A stretch of 64,000 bases of DNA from Geothrix rubra (lineage in GTDB: Bacteria > Acidobacteriota > Holophagae > Holophagales > Holophagaceae): the NCBI RefSeq assembly GCF_030268065.1, contig NZ_BSDD01000001.1:930001-994000 (forward strand). Direction: 5' to 3'. Shown here in pieces: positions 27,063 through 36,847 of this stretch. The first letter of the stretch is position 1. Each line of letters begins with the position of its first letter. The position numbers and the translations under genes were made by a program. The notes beneath the pieces were generated by a model. The model was not told the origin of the DNA and made no database searches. It worked only from the letters and a program-made list of their open reading frames with translations.

Positions 27063-27494
27063 TCACTTGCAGGTGCCGGAGGCCCGGCAGAACTCCACCA
27101 TGGCCCGCAGCATGTCGCCCACCGACATGATGCCCACCAGGTTGCCCTCGTGGTCCACGACGCAAAGGCCGTAGAGCTTGTGGTCCAGGAAGAGCTGGGC
27201 GGCCACGCCCAGTTCCACGTCCGGGGTGACGGTGTGCGGGTGCGGGTTCATGACCTCCCGCACCGGCGTCTTGGACAGGAGGTAGTGGACCTCCCAGGTG
27301 TCCAGGGAGGTGGCCTTGCCGGGCGCGTAGTCCTTCATCATCCGGTCGGTGACGAGTCCCACGAAGCGGCCCTTCTCCATCACCGGCAGGCGGCGGATGC
27401 CCTTCTCCCGCATCAGGTGGATGGCCTCGATCATCGAGGCATCGGCCTCGATGGTGATGGGATTCCGGGTCATCCACGTCTCGACTCTGCTCAT
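27063..27494 (-). CDS. tandem CBS-domain protein
   Basis: A 143-residue protein consisting of two CBS motifs (about 8-60 and 80-138), with the usual MTRNPITIEADAS and VMNPHPHTVTPDV openings and VGIMSVGDMLR at the end of the second. CBS pairs bind adenosyl nucleotides and act as energy sensors. GGAG is 7 nt before the ATG. It follows livF by 10 bp and is probably the last gene of the liv operon, so it may link the transporter or its ligase to adenylate charge. It ends with a short Cys-containing tail (SGTCK). Confidence 0.88.
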   Translation of the reverse strand: MSRVETWMTRNPITIEADASMIEAIHLMREKGIRRLPVMEKGRFVGLVTDRMMKDYAPGKATSLDTWEVHYLLSKTPVREVMNPHPHTVTPDVELGVAAQLFLDHKLYGLCVVDHEGNLVGIMSVGDMLRAMVEFCRASGTCK

Positions 27495-27504
27495 GGCTCG
27501 CTCC

Positions 27505-28209
27505 TTACATGCCGAGGAAGGCCTTCTTCACGTGCTCGTTGTCCAGCAGCTCCTGGCCCCCGCCGGTGAGCACCACGCGCCCCGTCTCCATGACGTAGGC
27601 CCGGTGGGCGATGCGGAGGGACTGGTAGACGTTCTGCTCCACAAGGAGGATGGTGACGCCCTGCCTGTTGATGCCGGTGATGATGTCGAAGATGTTCTTC
27701 ACCAGCAGGGGCGAGAGGCCCAGAGAGGGTTCGTCCAGCAGCAGCAGCTTGGGGTTGGCCATGAGGCCCCGCGCGATGGCCAGCATCTGCTGCTCCCCGC
27801 CGGACATGGTGCCCCCCAGCTGCTTCTGCCGCTCCTGCAGGCGCGGGAAGAGGTCGAAGACCCACTCGACGTTCCGCTCCCGGTCCTTCCGGGTGCCCTT
27901 GACGTAGGACCCCATGCGGAGGTTCTCCATCACCGTCATCTCGGGGAAGATCCGGCGCCCCTCGGGCACCTGGACCACGCCCAGCTCCACGACCCGGTGG
28001 GAGGGCAGCCGGGACAGATCCTGCCCGTCGAAGGTGAGGGCCCCGGAATCCGGCTTCACCAGGCGGGAGATGTTCTTCAGGGTGGTGGACTTCCCCGCGC
28101 CGTTGGCGCCGACCACCGTGACGATCTCCCCCTCCTTCACCTCGAGGTCCACGTCCCAGAGGACCTTGAGATCGCCGTAGGAGAAGTTCAGCTTCTCGAT
28201 CCTAAGCAT
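27505..28209 (-). CDS. livF: branched-chain amino acid-type ABC transporter ATPase LivF
   Basis: A 234-residue ATPase with Walker A GANGAGKST, signature MSGGEQQMLAIARGL, Walker B LLLLDEPSLGLSP and switch His replaced in the VEQN motif typical of LivF. Together with LivG it drives the LivHM permease. The substrate of the system may be branched-chain amino acids, but related systems take up aromatic or short-chain carboxylates, and the neighbouring acyl-CoA ligases favour the latter. Its ATG overlaps the livG end by 8 bp. Confidence 0.93.
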   Translation of the reverse strand: MLRIEKLNFSYGDLKVLWDVDLEVKEGEIVTVVGANGAGKSTTLKNISRLVKPDSGALTFDGQDLSRLPSHRVVELGVVQVPEGRRIFPEMTVMENLRMGSYVKGTRKDRERNVEWVFDLFPRLQERQKQLGGTMSGGEQQMLAIARGLMANPKLLLLDEPSLGLSPLLVKNIFDIITGINRQGVTILLVEQNVYQSLRIAHRAYVMETGRVVLTGGGQELLDNEHVKKAFLGM

Positions 28210-28921
28210 GGCTCTCCCCCAGGTAGGCGTCGATCACGTCCTGGTTGTTCACCACCTCCTGGGGGGTGCCCTCGGTCAGCTTCTCGCCCGAGGTGAGGAC
28301 CACGATCCGGTCGGAGATCCGCATGATGGCCTTCATGTCGTGCTCGATGACCATCTGGGTGAGCCCCCGGGCCTTGATGTCGAGGATGAGCTGGATGATC
28401 TCTTCGCTCTCGGCCGGGTTGAGGCCGCCCATGACCTCGTCCAGCAGCAGGAGCTTGGGGCCGGTGGCCAGGGCCCGGGCCACCTCGAGCTTCTTGCGCT
28501 CGCCGATGGGGAGCCCCCCGGCGGGGAACGCGGCCCGATGCTCCATGCGGACGACCTTCAGCTGCTCCATGGCCATCTCCCGGGCCTTCCGCAGGGAACT
28601 GGTGCGGGCCAGGGCCCCCACCATGACGTTGTCCACCACGGAGAGCTTGGCCAGGGGGCGGACCTTCTGCCAGGTGCGGACCATGCCCAGCTTGCAGACC
28701 CGGTCCGGCTGGAGCCCGTTCATCCGCCGCCCGTCGAAGACCACCTCGCCCCTGGAGGGCGGGTAGTAGCCCGTGATGCAGTTGAAGAGCGTGGTCTTGC
28801 CCGCCCCGTTGGGACCGATGAGGCCCATGATGCTGCCGGCCTCCACGGAGAACGAGACATCGGAATTGGCGGCCAGGCCTCCGAAGAACTTGCTGACGTG
28901 GCTGATCTCCAGCATGGCCAT
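28202..28921 (-). CDS. livG: branched-chain amino acid-type ABC transporter ATPase LivG
   Basis: A 239-residue ATPase with Walker A GPNGAGKTT, signature region PIGERKKLEVARAL, Walker B LLLLDEVMGGLNP and the VIEHDM switch motif characteristic of LivG. The Walker B glutamate is present but the signature is the degenerate form usual in LivG. ATG 28921 shares one base with the livM stop (TGATG), so translation is coupled. Confidence 0.93.
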   Translation of the reverse strand: MAMLEISHVSKFFGGLAANSDVSFSVEAGSIMGLIGPNGAGKTTLFNCITGYYPPSRGEVVFDGRRMNGLQPDRVCKLGMVRTWQKVRPLAKLSVVDNVMVGALARTSSLRKAREMAMEQLKVVRMEHRAAFPAGGLPIGERKKLEVARALATGPKLLLLDEVMGGLNPAESEEIIQLILDIKARGLTQMVIEHDMKAIMRISDRIVVLTSGEKLTEGTPQEVVNNQDVIDAYLGESHA

Positions 28922-29970
28922 CAGACCGCCTCCTTCCTGCGGCGCGAGGCGAGCTTCTTCACGAAGCCCATGATGCCCTCCGGCATGAAGAGGATGACCA
29001 GCACCACGAGGATCCCGTAGAGCAGGACGTGGGCATGGGCCAGGTTCTCCTTGAGGAAGAGCCCCACCTTGGAGTCCGCGCTGACCAGACCCGACTTCAC
29101 GAGCAGGTCGGTGATCATGTTGCTGCGCAGGGCCTCGGAGAGGGGCACCAACACCAGGGAGCCGAGCACGGGGCCGTAGAGGGTGCCCATGCCGCCGATG
29201 ATGGCGATCAGCATGATCTGGACGGACAGGTCGAGCCCCAGCACCGTCGGCGGATCCACGAAGCCCACGTAGACGCCGTAGAAGGCGCCGGCCAGGGCGG
29301 TGAGGACCGCGGAGATGACGAGGCCGATGTTCTTGTAGAGGGAGATGTGGATGCCCAGGGAGTGGGCGGCATCCTGGTCCTCGCGGATGGCCTGGAAGTA
29401 GTAGCCCAGCTTGGACCGCTCGACCCCCCAGGTGACGGCCAGGGTGAGCAGGGCCAGGCCCAGGCCGAGGTAGTAGAAGGGCACCTTGGTCATGAAATCG
29501 GTGATCACGCGCCCGCCGATCCTGAAGGCCGGGAGCTCGGTGACGAGGATGCCCTCGGCCCCGTTGGTGAGGCCCGTGAGGTTGATGGCCGACAGGCGCA
29601 TGATCTCCGCCACGGCGATGGAGGCCAAGACGAAATAGGGCCCCCGGAGGCGGAAGCAGATGCTGCCGATGACGAGGGCCACGACGATCACGGCGGCCAC
29701 GCCGGCCCATACGCCGATCCAGGGGGCGATGCCCTTGGCCTGCATGAGCATCATGGTGGTGTAGGCGCCCACGCCGAAGTAGGCGGCGTGGCCCACGGAA
29801 TGCTGCCCGGCGTAGCCGCCCAGGATGTTCCAGCTCTCCCCCTGGGAGACGCTCAGGAAGAGCAGGATCATCATGTGCAGGGCGTAGGGGCTGTCCATGA
29901 ACCGGGGCAGGGCCAGGAGGCCGCCCAGGATGGCGAGGAAGGCCGCGGCCTTGAGGAGGGTCTTGGTCAT
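28921..29970 (-). CDS. livM: branched-chain amino acid-type ABC permease LivM
   Basis: A 349-residue permease with about ten membrane helices and the LivM-type EAA loop region (AIREDQDAAHSLGIHISLYK, positions about 194-213), followed by IGGMGTLYGPVLGSLVL. It forms the membrane channel with LivH. It begins 10 bp after livH and overlaps livG by one base. Confidence 0.93.
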   Translation of the reverse strand: MTKTLLKAAAFLAILGGLLALPRFMDSPYALHMMILLFLSVSQGESWNILGGYAGQHSVGHAAYFGVGAYTTMMLMQAKGIAPWIGVWAGVAAVIVVALVIGSICFRLRGPYFVLASIAVAEIMRLSAINLTGLTNGAEGILVTELPAFRIGGRVITDFMTKVPFYYLGLGLALLTLAVTWGVERSKLGYYFQAIREDQDAAHSLGIHISLYKNIGLVISAVLTALAGAFYGVYVGFVDPPTVLGLDLSVQIMLIAIIGGMGTLYGPVLGSLVLVPLSEALRSNMITDLLVKSGLVSADSKVGLFLKENLAHAHVLLYGILVVLVILFMPEGIMGFVKKLASRRRKEAV

Positions 29971-29980
29971 GGCCGGCTCC

Positions 29981-30850
29981 TCAGGTCCGCGACTTGCCCA
30001 TCAGGCCCGAGGGCTTGAGGAGCAGCACCAGGAGGAAGAGGGAGAACACCACCACATCCTTCCAGCCGGAGGAGATGTAGGCCGCGCTCATGGACTCGGT
30101 GATGCCGATGAGCACCCCGCCGAGCGTCGCGCCCACCACGCTGCCCATGCCGCCCAGCACCGTGATCACGAAGGCCTTGAGCGTGAAGGTGCTGCCCACC
30201 TGGGGAAAGATGTAGTACGTCGGCGAGATCAGGGCCCCCGCCGTCCCGGCCAGGGCGGACCCCAGGCCGAAGGCGATGATGGACATCCGCTTCACGTTGA
30301 TGCCCATGAGCTGCGCCGCCTCCCGGTCCTGGGCCGTGGCGCGGATGGCCTGGCCGGTATCGGTCTTCAACAGGAACCAGTAGAGCACCGCCGTGATGGC
30401 CGAGGTGATGAGGAAGGAGATGAGCAGGGGCCAGGACACCGAGACGCCCCCGCCCAGCTGGAAGGTCGAGGAGGAATACGAGGTCGTGATGATCTTGTAG
30501 TCGGAGGTGAAGATCAGCATCACCGTGTTGCTCATGATGAGGCCCAGGCCGATGGTCAGCAGGATCTGGTTCTGCGCCACCGCGTTCAGCACCCGGTTGA
30601 TGAAGACCTTCTGCAGGAACCCGCCGAAGATGAACATGAGCGGGAAGCTGATCAGCACCGAAACGAAGGGATCGATCCCCGCGAAGGTGAACAGGATGTA
30701 GGTCAGGTACATCCCCACCATCAGGATGTCGCCGTGGGCGAAGTTGATCACCCGCATCACGCCGAAGATCAGCGTCAGGCCGATGCCGATGAGGGCGTAC
30801 ACCCCGCCGATCAGGATGCCGCTGATGAGGGATTGCAGGAAGACAGCCAT
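29981..30850 (-). CDS. livH: branched-chain amino acid-type ABC permease LivH
   Basis: A 289-residue permease with about eight membrane helices. LivH hallmarks are GGVYALIGIGLTLIFGVMRVINFAHGD near the N-terminus (positions about 15-38), RATAQDREAAQLMGIN as the ATPase-contact loop, and GGMGSVVGATLGG near the C-terminus. It is separated from the binding-protein gene by a strong hairpin, and has GAGGAG 13 nt before the ATG. Confidence 0.93.
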   Translation of the reverse strand: MAVFLQSLISGILIGGVYALIGIGLTLIFGVMRVINFAHGDILMVGMYLTYILFTFAGIDPFVSVLISFPLMFIFGGFLQKVFINRVLNAVAQNQILLTIGLGLIMSNTVMLIFTSDYKIITTSYSSSTFQLGGGVSVSWPLLISFLITSAITAVLYWFLLKTDTGQAIRATAQDREAAQLMGINVKRMSIIAFGLGSALAGTAGALISPTYYIFPQVGSTFTLKAFVITVLGGMGSVVGATLGGVLIGITESMSAAYISSGWKDVVVFSLFLLVLLLKPSGLMGKSRT

Positions 30851-30877
30851 GGCGCAGCGGCACTCCTCATGATGCGG

Positions 30878-30901
30878 CCGGGGCGCCCTCGGGCGCCCCG
30901 G
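30878..30901 (-). terminator. GC hairpin between livJ and livH (attenuator or mRNA stabiliser)
   Basis: A perfect 10-bp inverted repeat (30878-30887 with 30892-30901, 4-nt loop) lies between the stop of the binding-protein gene and the livH start. No T-run follows on the minus strand, so it more likely reduces read-through or protects the upstream mRNA than fully terminates, giving more binding protein than permease. Confidence 0.55.
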
Positions 30902-30913
30902 TCCCGGGTTGCG

Positions 30914-32056
30914 TCACTTCCAGCGGGGGAAGGGGTAGACCGCCTTCTTGGTGGCGAATTCCTTCGGGAAGATGGTCTCGTAGCCCCCGGCCTGGATCTG
31001 CTGCACCAGCATCGGGTGGTTGTTCTGGTTGGTGAAGCCGTCGTAGTCGGCGAACTGGACGGGGCCCATGATGCCGTTCCATTTGCCGGCCTTGAGGAGG
31101 GCCTGAGTCTTGTCGCGGTCAGAGCCGGACTTCGCGGCGGACTCGGCCATGATCATCATGGACTCGTAGGCGCAGGCGGCATGATAGGTGGCGTCCTTCC
31201 CGAACTTCGCCTTGTAGCGCTTGCCGAAGTCCCGGGCCCCGGGCCAGTTCACGTCATCGGTCCACTGGGTGCAGGAGATGACGTTCTCGGAGATGGCGTG
31301 CTCCCGGGCGAACTCGGCGGTGGTGAAGCCCGCGCCGCCGCCCAGGAAGGCCTGGGGCTGCAGACCGACCTCGCGGGACTGGCGCATGAGCAGGATGGCG
31401 TCCGCGACGTACGACACCATGAACACCAGATCGGGATTCTTCGATTTGATCTTGGCCAGGGTGGAGCGGTAGTCGGCGGAGCCCTTGGGGTAGGGCTCGT
31501 CGGCCACCACCTGGATGCCCTTGGTCGCCACGTAGTCCTTGGCGGTCTTCGAGGTGGAGGTGCCGAAGTCCGTGTTCTCGTAGATGAAGGCGATGGTCTT
31601 CGGCTTGCCGAGGGTGAGCGAGGCGTCGATGAGGCTGGAGGCGTAGCGGTCCGCCGGGGCGTTCATGCGGAACACGTACTTGAAGCCCTGGCGCGTGATC
31701 TCCTCCTTCGCGGCGGCCGGGATGAGCAGCGGCACCCGGTACTTCTGGGCCAGCTTGGAGACGGCGTTCGAGCAGGCCGAGGTGTACGGACCCACCACGC
31801 CCACCACGTTGTCGCGGGTGGCCAGCTTCTCCATGGCGCTCATGGAGATCTGCGGCTTGCCCGTGTCGTCCTCCCAGACCAGCTGCACGCGGATCCCCTT
31901 CTTCGCGAGATCCTCCTCCGCGAGCTTGATCCCGTTGGTGATGCTCTCCCCGATGGGGGCCTCCGGCCCGCTCATCGAGTTGATGACGCCGATCTTCTGC
32001 GCCATCAGGGGGGACATCGCGAGAGTTGCGCCCAGGGCCAGCAGGTGCTTTCGCAT
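30914..32056 (-). CDS. livJ: ABC transporter substrate-binding protein, LivJ/LivK family
   Basis: A 380-residue periplasmic type I binding protein with signal peptide (residues 1-19, ending PLMAQ). Typical features are IGVINSMSGPEAPIGESI at the mature N-terminus, VVGVVGPYTSACSNAVSKLA, and YENTDFG. The non-Leu-binding pattern (Tyr and Trp-rich loops such as CTQWTDDVNWPG) leaves the ligand open: amino acid, aromatic or short-chain acid. GGAG precedes ATG 32056. A TAGAAT -10 and a palindrome in the 5' leader suggest its own regulated promoter just after the porin terminator. Confidence 0.92.
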   Translation of the reverse strand: MRKHLLALGATLAMSPLMAQKIGVINSMSGPEAPIGESITNGIKLAEEDLAKKGIRVQLVWEDDTGKPQISMSAMEKLATRDNVVGVVGPYTSACSNAVSKLAQKYRVPLLIPAAAKEEITRQGFKYVFRMNAPADRYASSLIDASLTLGKPKTIAFIYENTDFGTSTSKTAKDYVATKGIQVVADEPYPKGSADYRSTLAKIKSKNPDLVFMVSYVADAILLMRQSREVGLQPQAFLGGGAGFTTAEFAREHAISENVISCTQWTDDVNWPGARDFGKRYKAKFGKDATYHAACAYESMMIMAESAAKSGSDRDKTQALLKAGKWNGIMGPVQFADYDGFTNQNNHPMLVQQIQAGGYETIFPKEFATKKAVYPFPRWK

Positions 32057-32068
32057 GGCAGCTCCGAT

Positions 32069-32081
32069 AAAGATGATCTTT
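32069..32081. promoter_or_regulatory. operator-like palindrome in the livJ leader
   Basis: AAAGAT-G-ATCTTT is a perfect inverted repeat with a single central base. It lies between the candidate -10 (32098-32103) and the Shine-Dalgarno of livJ on the minus strand, a good place for a repressor to block the operon. The protein that might bind is unknown. Confidence 0.4.
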
Positions 32082-32097
32082 GGGGTAAGAATGCTTG

Positions 32098-32103
32098 ATT
32101 CTA
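32098..32103 (-). promoter_or_regulatory. candidate -10 box for the liv operon
   Basis: TAGAAT on the minus strand, 42 nt before the livJ ATG and just downstream of the porin terminator. The same hexamer is the -10 of the tRNA-Arg promoter in this window. The -35 region falls in the terminator T-run and matches poorly. Confidence 0.45.
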
Positions 32104-32119
32104 CACCCATCCCGGCATG

Positions 32120-32160
32120 AAAAACACGGAACCCCATGGATGAATCCATGGGGTTCCGTG
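32120..32160 (-). terminator. intrinsic terminator of the porin gene
   Basis: A perfect 16-bp stem (32125-32140 with 32145-32160) with a 4-nt loop, followed on the minus strand by five T (complement of 32120-32124). It lies 42 bp after the porin stop and separates the porin from the liv operon. Confidence 0.9.
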
Positions 32161-32201
32161 GCGGTCCAGCCGGAAGCTCCGGCCGGGGAATCAGGCTCGG
32201 A

Positions 32202-33464
32202 TCAGAATCCGACCATGATCCCGGCGACGATGCTGTCACCGCCCTGCTCGCCGGTCTGGCCGACGCGGGGCTGCAGGAAGTTCTTGCTGCGGTGGATGTA
32301 GTTCACCTTGAACTTCGCGAAGGTGGCCTTGGCGGGGTTGAAGATGTAGTTGTAGCCCAGGATCGCCTCGGTGTACTTCGGCGAGTAGTCGTTGCCGGTC
32401 GCCGCGCCCGTCGCCACGGTGGTGGTGTAGGGGTTGGTGGCGGTGTACCAGTCGTCGCCCTGGTTGAAGTTCAGGTAGTCGTAGCGGGCGGTGATCCAGT
32501 GATTGCCCATCTTGTAGATGCCCGTCAGGGTGTAGCCGAGGAACTTCTGGTCCAGGTGCTGGCGCTTCACGGCCGCGGTGGTCGTGTCGTACAGGCTGGG
32601 GTAGCGGCGGCCGAGCAGGCCGTTGATCATCTCCACGGAGCCCAGCCACTTGCTGGTCTCGTAGACGTAGTAGGCGCCCAGGTTCGTGGTCTTGTCCTTG
32701 TTGTCGAGGATCTGGGTGTTCGAGGGGACGGTCACATAGCCCGCGCCGCTCCAGCCGGTGCCGGCGACCATGGTGGAATCCTTCAGGTTCGTCACGCCTT
32801 CGCGGTAGTAGACGCCGAAGTTGTGGTCGGTGCCATAGCTCATCTCGAGGCGCGAGACCACGTCCTTCTGGGCGTTCGAGTCGTTGCTCTTGCCGGCGCT
32901 GCCGTCATCCGTGTTGCCGTTGGTGAAGCCCAGGTTGAACTTGCCGCTGAAGCCCTTGGGGTCGCCGAAGCCGTAGGTGGCCACGATGCCGCGGTCGCGC
33001 TTGTCGCCGAAGTAGCGGGCGTGCATGGAGCGGTCGTAGAAGTTCACGAAGGCGGAGCCCTTCATCGAGGCTTCCCAGGTCTGCAGGGGCTTGAACTGGC
33101 CGACCTTCAGGGAGAAGTCCTTGGTGGGCTGCCAGGTGATGAAGGCGTCGTTCAGGATGTTGCCGTAGGTGGAGGCGTTCCCGCTGTTGTTCGGGTCGAA
33201 CATGATGTTCCAGCTCAGGGTGTCGCCGATCTTGCTGCCGAGGTAGATCTCCGTCCGGCGGACGTAGAACTGGTTCTCCTTGAACGCGGCGTTCAGGGAG
33301 GGGTTCGACATGTACCCGTTGGGCTCGGCCTTGTCGAGGCGCAGGTTGTTGTCGAGCATCTGGGTGTACCAGACTTCGACGATGGCGTTGAGCTTCACGT
33401 CCTGCGCCTGGGCGAACCCGGCGGCGAGGAGCACGGCGAGGCCGGCGAGCTTGGAGGTCTTCAT
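32202..33464 (-). CDS. outer-membrane porin (beta-barrel), porin 1
   Basis: A 420-residue exported protein with a signal peptide (1-20, FAQAQ) and alternating aromatic/polar strands ending in a C-terminal Phe (GIMVGF), the usual outer-membrane insertion signal. The N-terminal pattern VRRTEIYLGSKIGDTLSWNIMFD (positions about 68-90) resembles phosphate-selective porin O/P-like barrels, but the substrate is not evident. GGAG lies before the ATG. It is monocistronic, with a strong terminator and a 278-bp upstream region holding a CRP-like site. Its place between an acyl-CoA ligase and the liv operon suggests uptake of carboxylates. Confidence 0.88.
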   Translation of the reverse strand: MKTSKLAGLAVLLAAGFAQAQDVKLNAIVEVWYTQMLDNNLRLDKAEPNGYMSNPSLNAAFKENQFYVRRTEIYLGSKIGDTLSWNIMFDPNNSGNASTYGNILNDAFITWQPTKDFSLKVGQFKPLQTWEASMKGSAFVNFYDRSMHARYFGDKRDRGIVATYGFGDPKGFSGKFNLGFTNGNTDDGSAGKSNDSNAQKDVVSRLEMSYGTDHNFGVYYREGVTNLKDSTMVAGTGWSGAGYVTVPSNTQILDNKDKTTNLGAYYVYETSKWLGSVEMINGLLGRRYPSLYDTTTAAVKRQHLDQKFLGYTLTGIYKMGNHWITARYDYLNFNQGDDWYTATNPYTTTVATGAATGNDYSPKYTEAILGYNYIFNPAKATFAKFKVNYIHRSKNFLQPRVGQTGEQGGDSIVAGIMVGF

Positions 33465-33742
33465 GGAGACTCCTAGGAGGGAGGTTGGGGGGGCGGATCA
33501 GGGGAGTCGATCCCGGTAGGGATTCAGGCAGGACGAGGCCCTGGGATCGGTTGCCAACAAGCTAGAGGCTGGGCGTGCAAGCGTCCATCGATTTAAGAGA
33601 AGGTTCCCGGCGTTGTGATGTATGCCACAGACCCACCCTAGATCCTTGGTTGTACGCGGGCTTGACGGTCCTGTAACAAAGCGGCGACAGGCCGCCCTGC
33701 GATCGAGTCGAAATTGCTCCTGGGGGCGTCCGTCCCCTGTCC
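33465..33742. promoter_or_regulatory. upstream region of porin 1
   Basis: 278 bp between the acyl-CoA ligase stop and the porin start, both genes on the minus strand. It holds the porin Shine-Dalgarno, the CRP/FNR-like palindrome described separately, and no open frame that looks coding. I could not assign -35/-10 hexamers with confidence. Confidence 0.5.
33614..33629. promoter_or_regulatory. CRP/FNR-family-like binding site
   Basis: TGTGA-N6-CCACA differs from the E. coli CRP consensus TGTGA-N6-TCACA at one base. It is centred about 157 bp upstream of the porin 1 ATG. Only the match is seen; a CRP-type regulator in this organism is inferred. Confidence 0.4.
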
Positions 33743-35419
<1,677 letters not shown>

Positions 35420-35633
35420 GCGCTCCTCCGGATGGGGTGGGTGGGCCAAATCTAGGCTGATCCCCCGCGCCGAGTCCAGCCGGATCCCACCCTCAACGGC
35501 TTGCTTTCCACAAGAGTCATGGTGCTATCTGATTTTATATAACTACTTAATTAATTATTTGCGACACCGACTCACTCGGAGTAGGCTCCCGTCAGCCTTA
35601 CATCCCACAACCCCATACTCCAAGGAGGATCCC
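35420..35633. promoter_or_regulatory. divergent promoter region, acyl-CoA ligase and porin 2 operon
   Basis: 214 bp with a markedly AT-rich core (about 35528-35570, including TTATATAAC and TTAATTAATTATTT). This core probably holds the porin 2 promoter; TTGCTT (35501-35506) with TATCTG (35526-35531) at 19 nt is one possible pair, but several frames fit about equally. Confidence 0.45.
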
Positions 35634-36773
35634 ATGCGGGGATTCCATCGTTACCTGGCCCTCGGCGCAGGACTCGCGGCCGCGTTTCCGCTCGGAGCCC
35701 AGGGCCTTGCGATCACGACGCCGCAGGCTTCCATGAAGTTCGGCGTGCTCTTCCAGCCCCAGTACGAGGCCATCGGGAATCAGACCCTGGACGGGACCAC
35801 GCAGAACCTCTACATGCGGCGCATGCGGCTCTACATCCTCGGCAACGTCGGAGACAAATGGGAATACTGGATCGACACCGATTCCCCGAACATGGGCAAG
35901 GCCAACGCGGACGGCACCCGGAACGGCATGGGCCCCAACGGGAACCTGATCCTCCAGGACGCCTACATCACCTACAAGTTCACCCCGAACCTGAAGCTGG
36001 ACGCGGGCCTCACCCTGATGCCCCTGGCCCACCACAACTTCCAGGGAGCCACCAGCCTCCTGGGCGTGGACTACAGCCCCTATGCCTTCCTCTCCAGCGC
36101 AGGCCTGGGGAACAACGTCGGCCGGGACACGGGCCTCCTCCTCCGCGGCTTCGCATGGAACCACCTCGACTTCCGGCTCGGCGTGTCGGAAGGCAAGCGC
36201 GCCAAGGAGGTCACCGGCCAGGCCATCCCCACGAACAACCACGTGGCCTCCAACAATGCGATGCGGGTGTCCGGACGCCTCCAGTGGAACTTCTTCGACC
36301 TGGAATCCACGGCCAACGCCTACTACGCCGGCACCTACTTCGGCACCAAGAAGATCTTCTCCATCGGCGCGGGGCACGACCAGCAGGACGACTACAAGGC
36401 CACCGCCTTCGACATCTTCCTGGACTGGCCCGTGGGGAACGATTCCGTCACCTTCCAGGCCGACCACTGGGACTGGGACGGCGGCACCTGGATCCCCACC
36501 CTCACCAAGCGGAAGAACCTGTTCAGCGAGGCGGGCTACCGGTTCGGCGCCACCAACCTGATGCCCTATGTCCGCTACGAATTCCAGCGGCCGGACGTCG
36601 AGACCACCGCCGTGCCCAAGGAGGACCGCCTCGGGGGCGGGCTGGCCTGGTGGATCAAGGGCCACACCTCCAACCTCAAGGTGCAGTACCTGCGCATCAA
36701 GCCCACCGCGCCGGGCGTGAGCCTGAACGACTACAACCAGGTGAACATCCAGTTCCAGTTCTTCTACCTCTAG
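35634..36773 (+). CDS. outer-membrane porin (phosphate-selective porin O/P-like), porin 2
   Basis: A 379-residue exported beta-barrel with signal peptide (1-23, ending LGAQG) and a terminal aromatic strand (IQFQFFYL). The stretch YMRRMRLYILGNVGDKWEYWIDTD (positions about 60-83) is typical of OprO/OprP-like barrels in many diderms, where the true substrate is often a carboxylate rather than phosphate. AAGGAGG at ideal spacing predicts very high translation. It heads the operon with the MBL protein, the acetyl-CoA-synthetase-like enzyme and the acu genes. Confidence 0.87.
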   Translation: MRGFHRYLALGAGLAAAFPLGAQGLAITTPQASMKFGVLFQPQYEAIGNQTLDGTTQNLYMRRMRLYILGNVGDKWEYWIDTDSPNMGKANADGTRNGMGPNGNLILQDAYITYKFTPNLKLDAGLTLMPLAHHNFQGATSLLGVDYSPYAFLSSAGLGNNVGRDTGLLLRGFAWNHLDFRLGVSEGKRAKEVTGQAIPTNNHVASNNAMRVSGRLQWNFFDLESTANAYYAGTYFGTKKIFSIGAGHDQQDDYKATAFDIFLDWPVGNDSVTFQADHWDWDGGTWIPTLTKRKNLFSEAGYRFGATNLMPYVRYEFQRPDVETTAVPKEDRLGGGLAWWIKGHTSNLKVQYLRIKPTAPGVSLNDYNQVNIQFQFFYL

Positions 36774-36786
36774 GCTGTTGACCGCC

Positions 36787-36825
36787 CTCCGCCCCGGCTC
36801 CGGTCCACCCGGATCCGGGGCGGAG
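36787..36825 (+). terminator. GC hairpin after porin 2 (attenuator candidate)
   Basis: An 11-bp perfect stem (36787-36797 with 36815-36825) with a 17-nt loop that can itself pair, located 13 bp after the porin 2 stop. No T-run follows, so partial termination or 3' protection of the porin message is more likely than full termination. Confidence 0.5.
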
Positions 36826-36847
36826 CCCGACGACGAAGGAGGCTGGC

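Noticed and set aside
29897-32098. Plus-strand open frame of about 730 codons opposite livH and livJ
   Set aside because: Shadow of the liv genes; no Shine-Dalgarno, and composition is unlike a protein.
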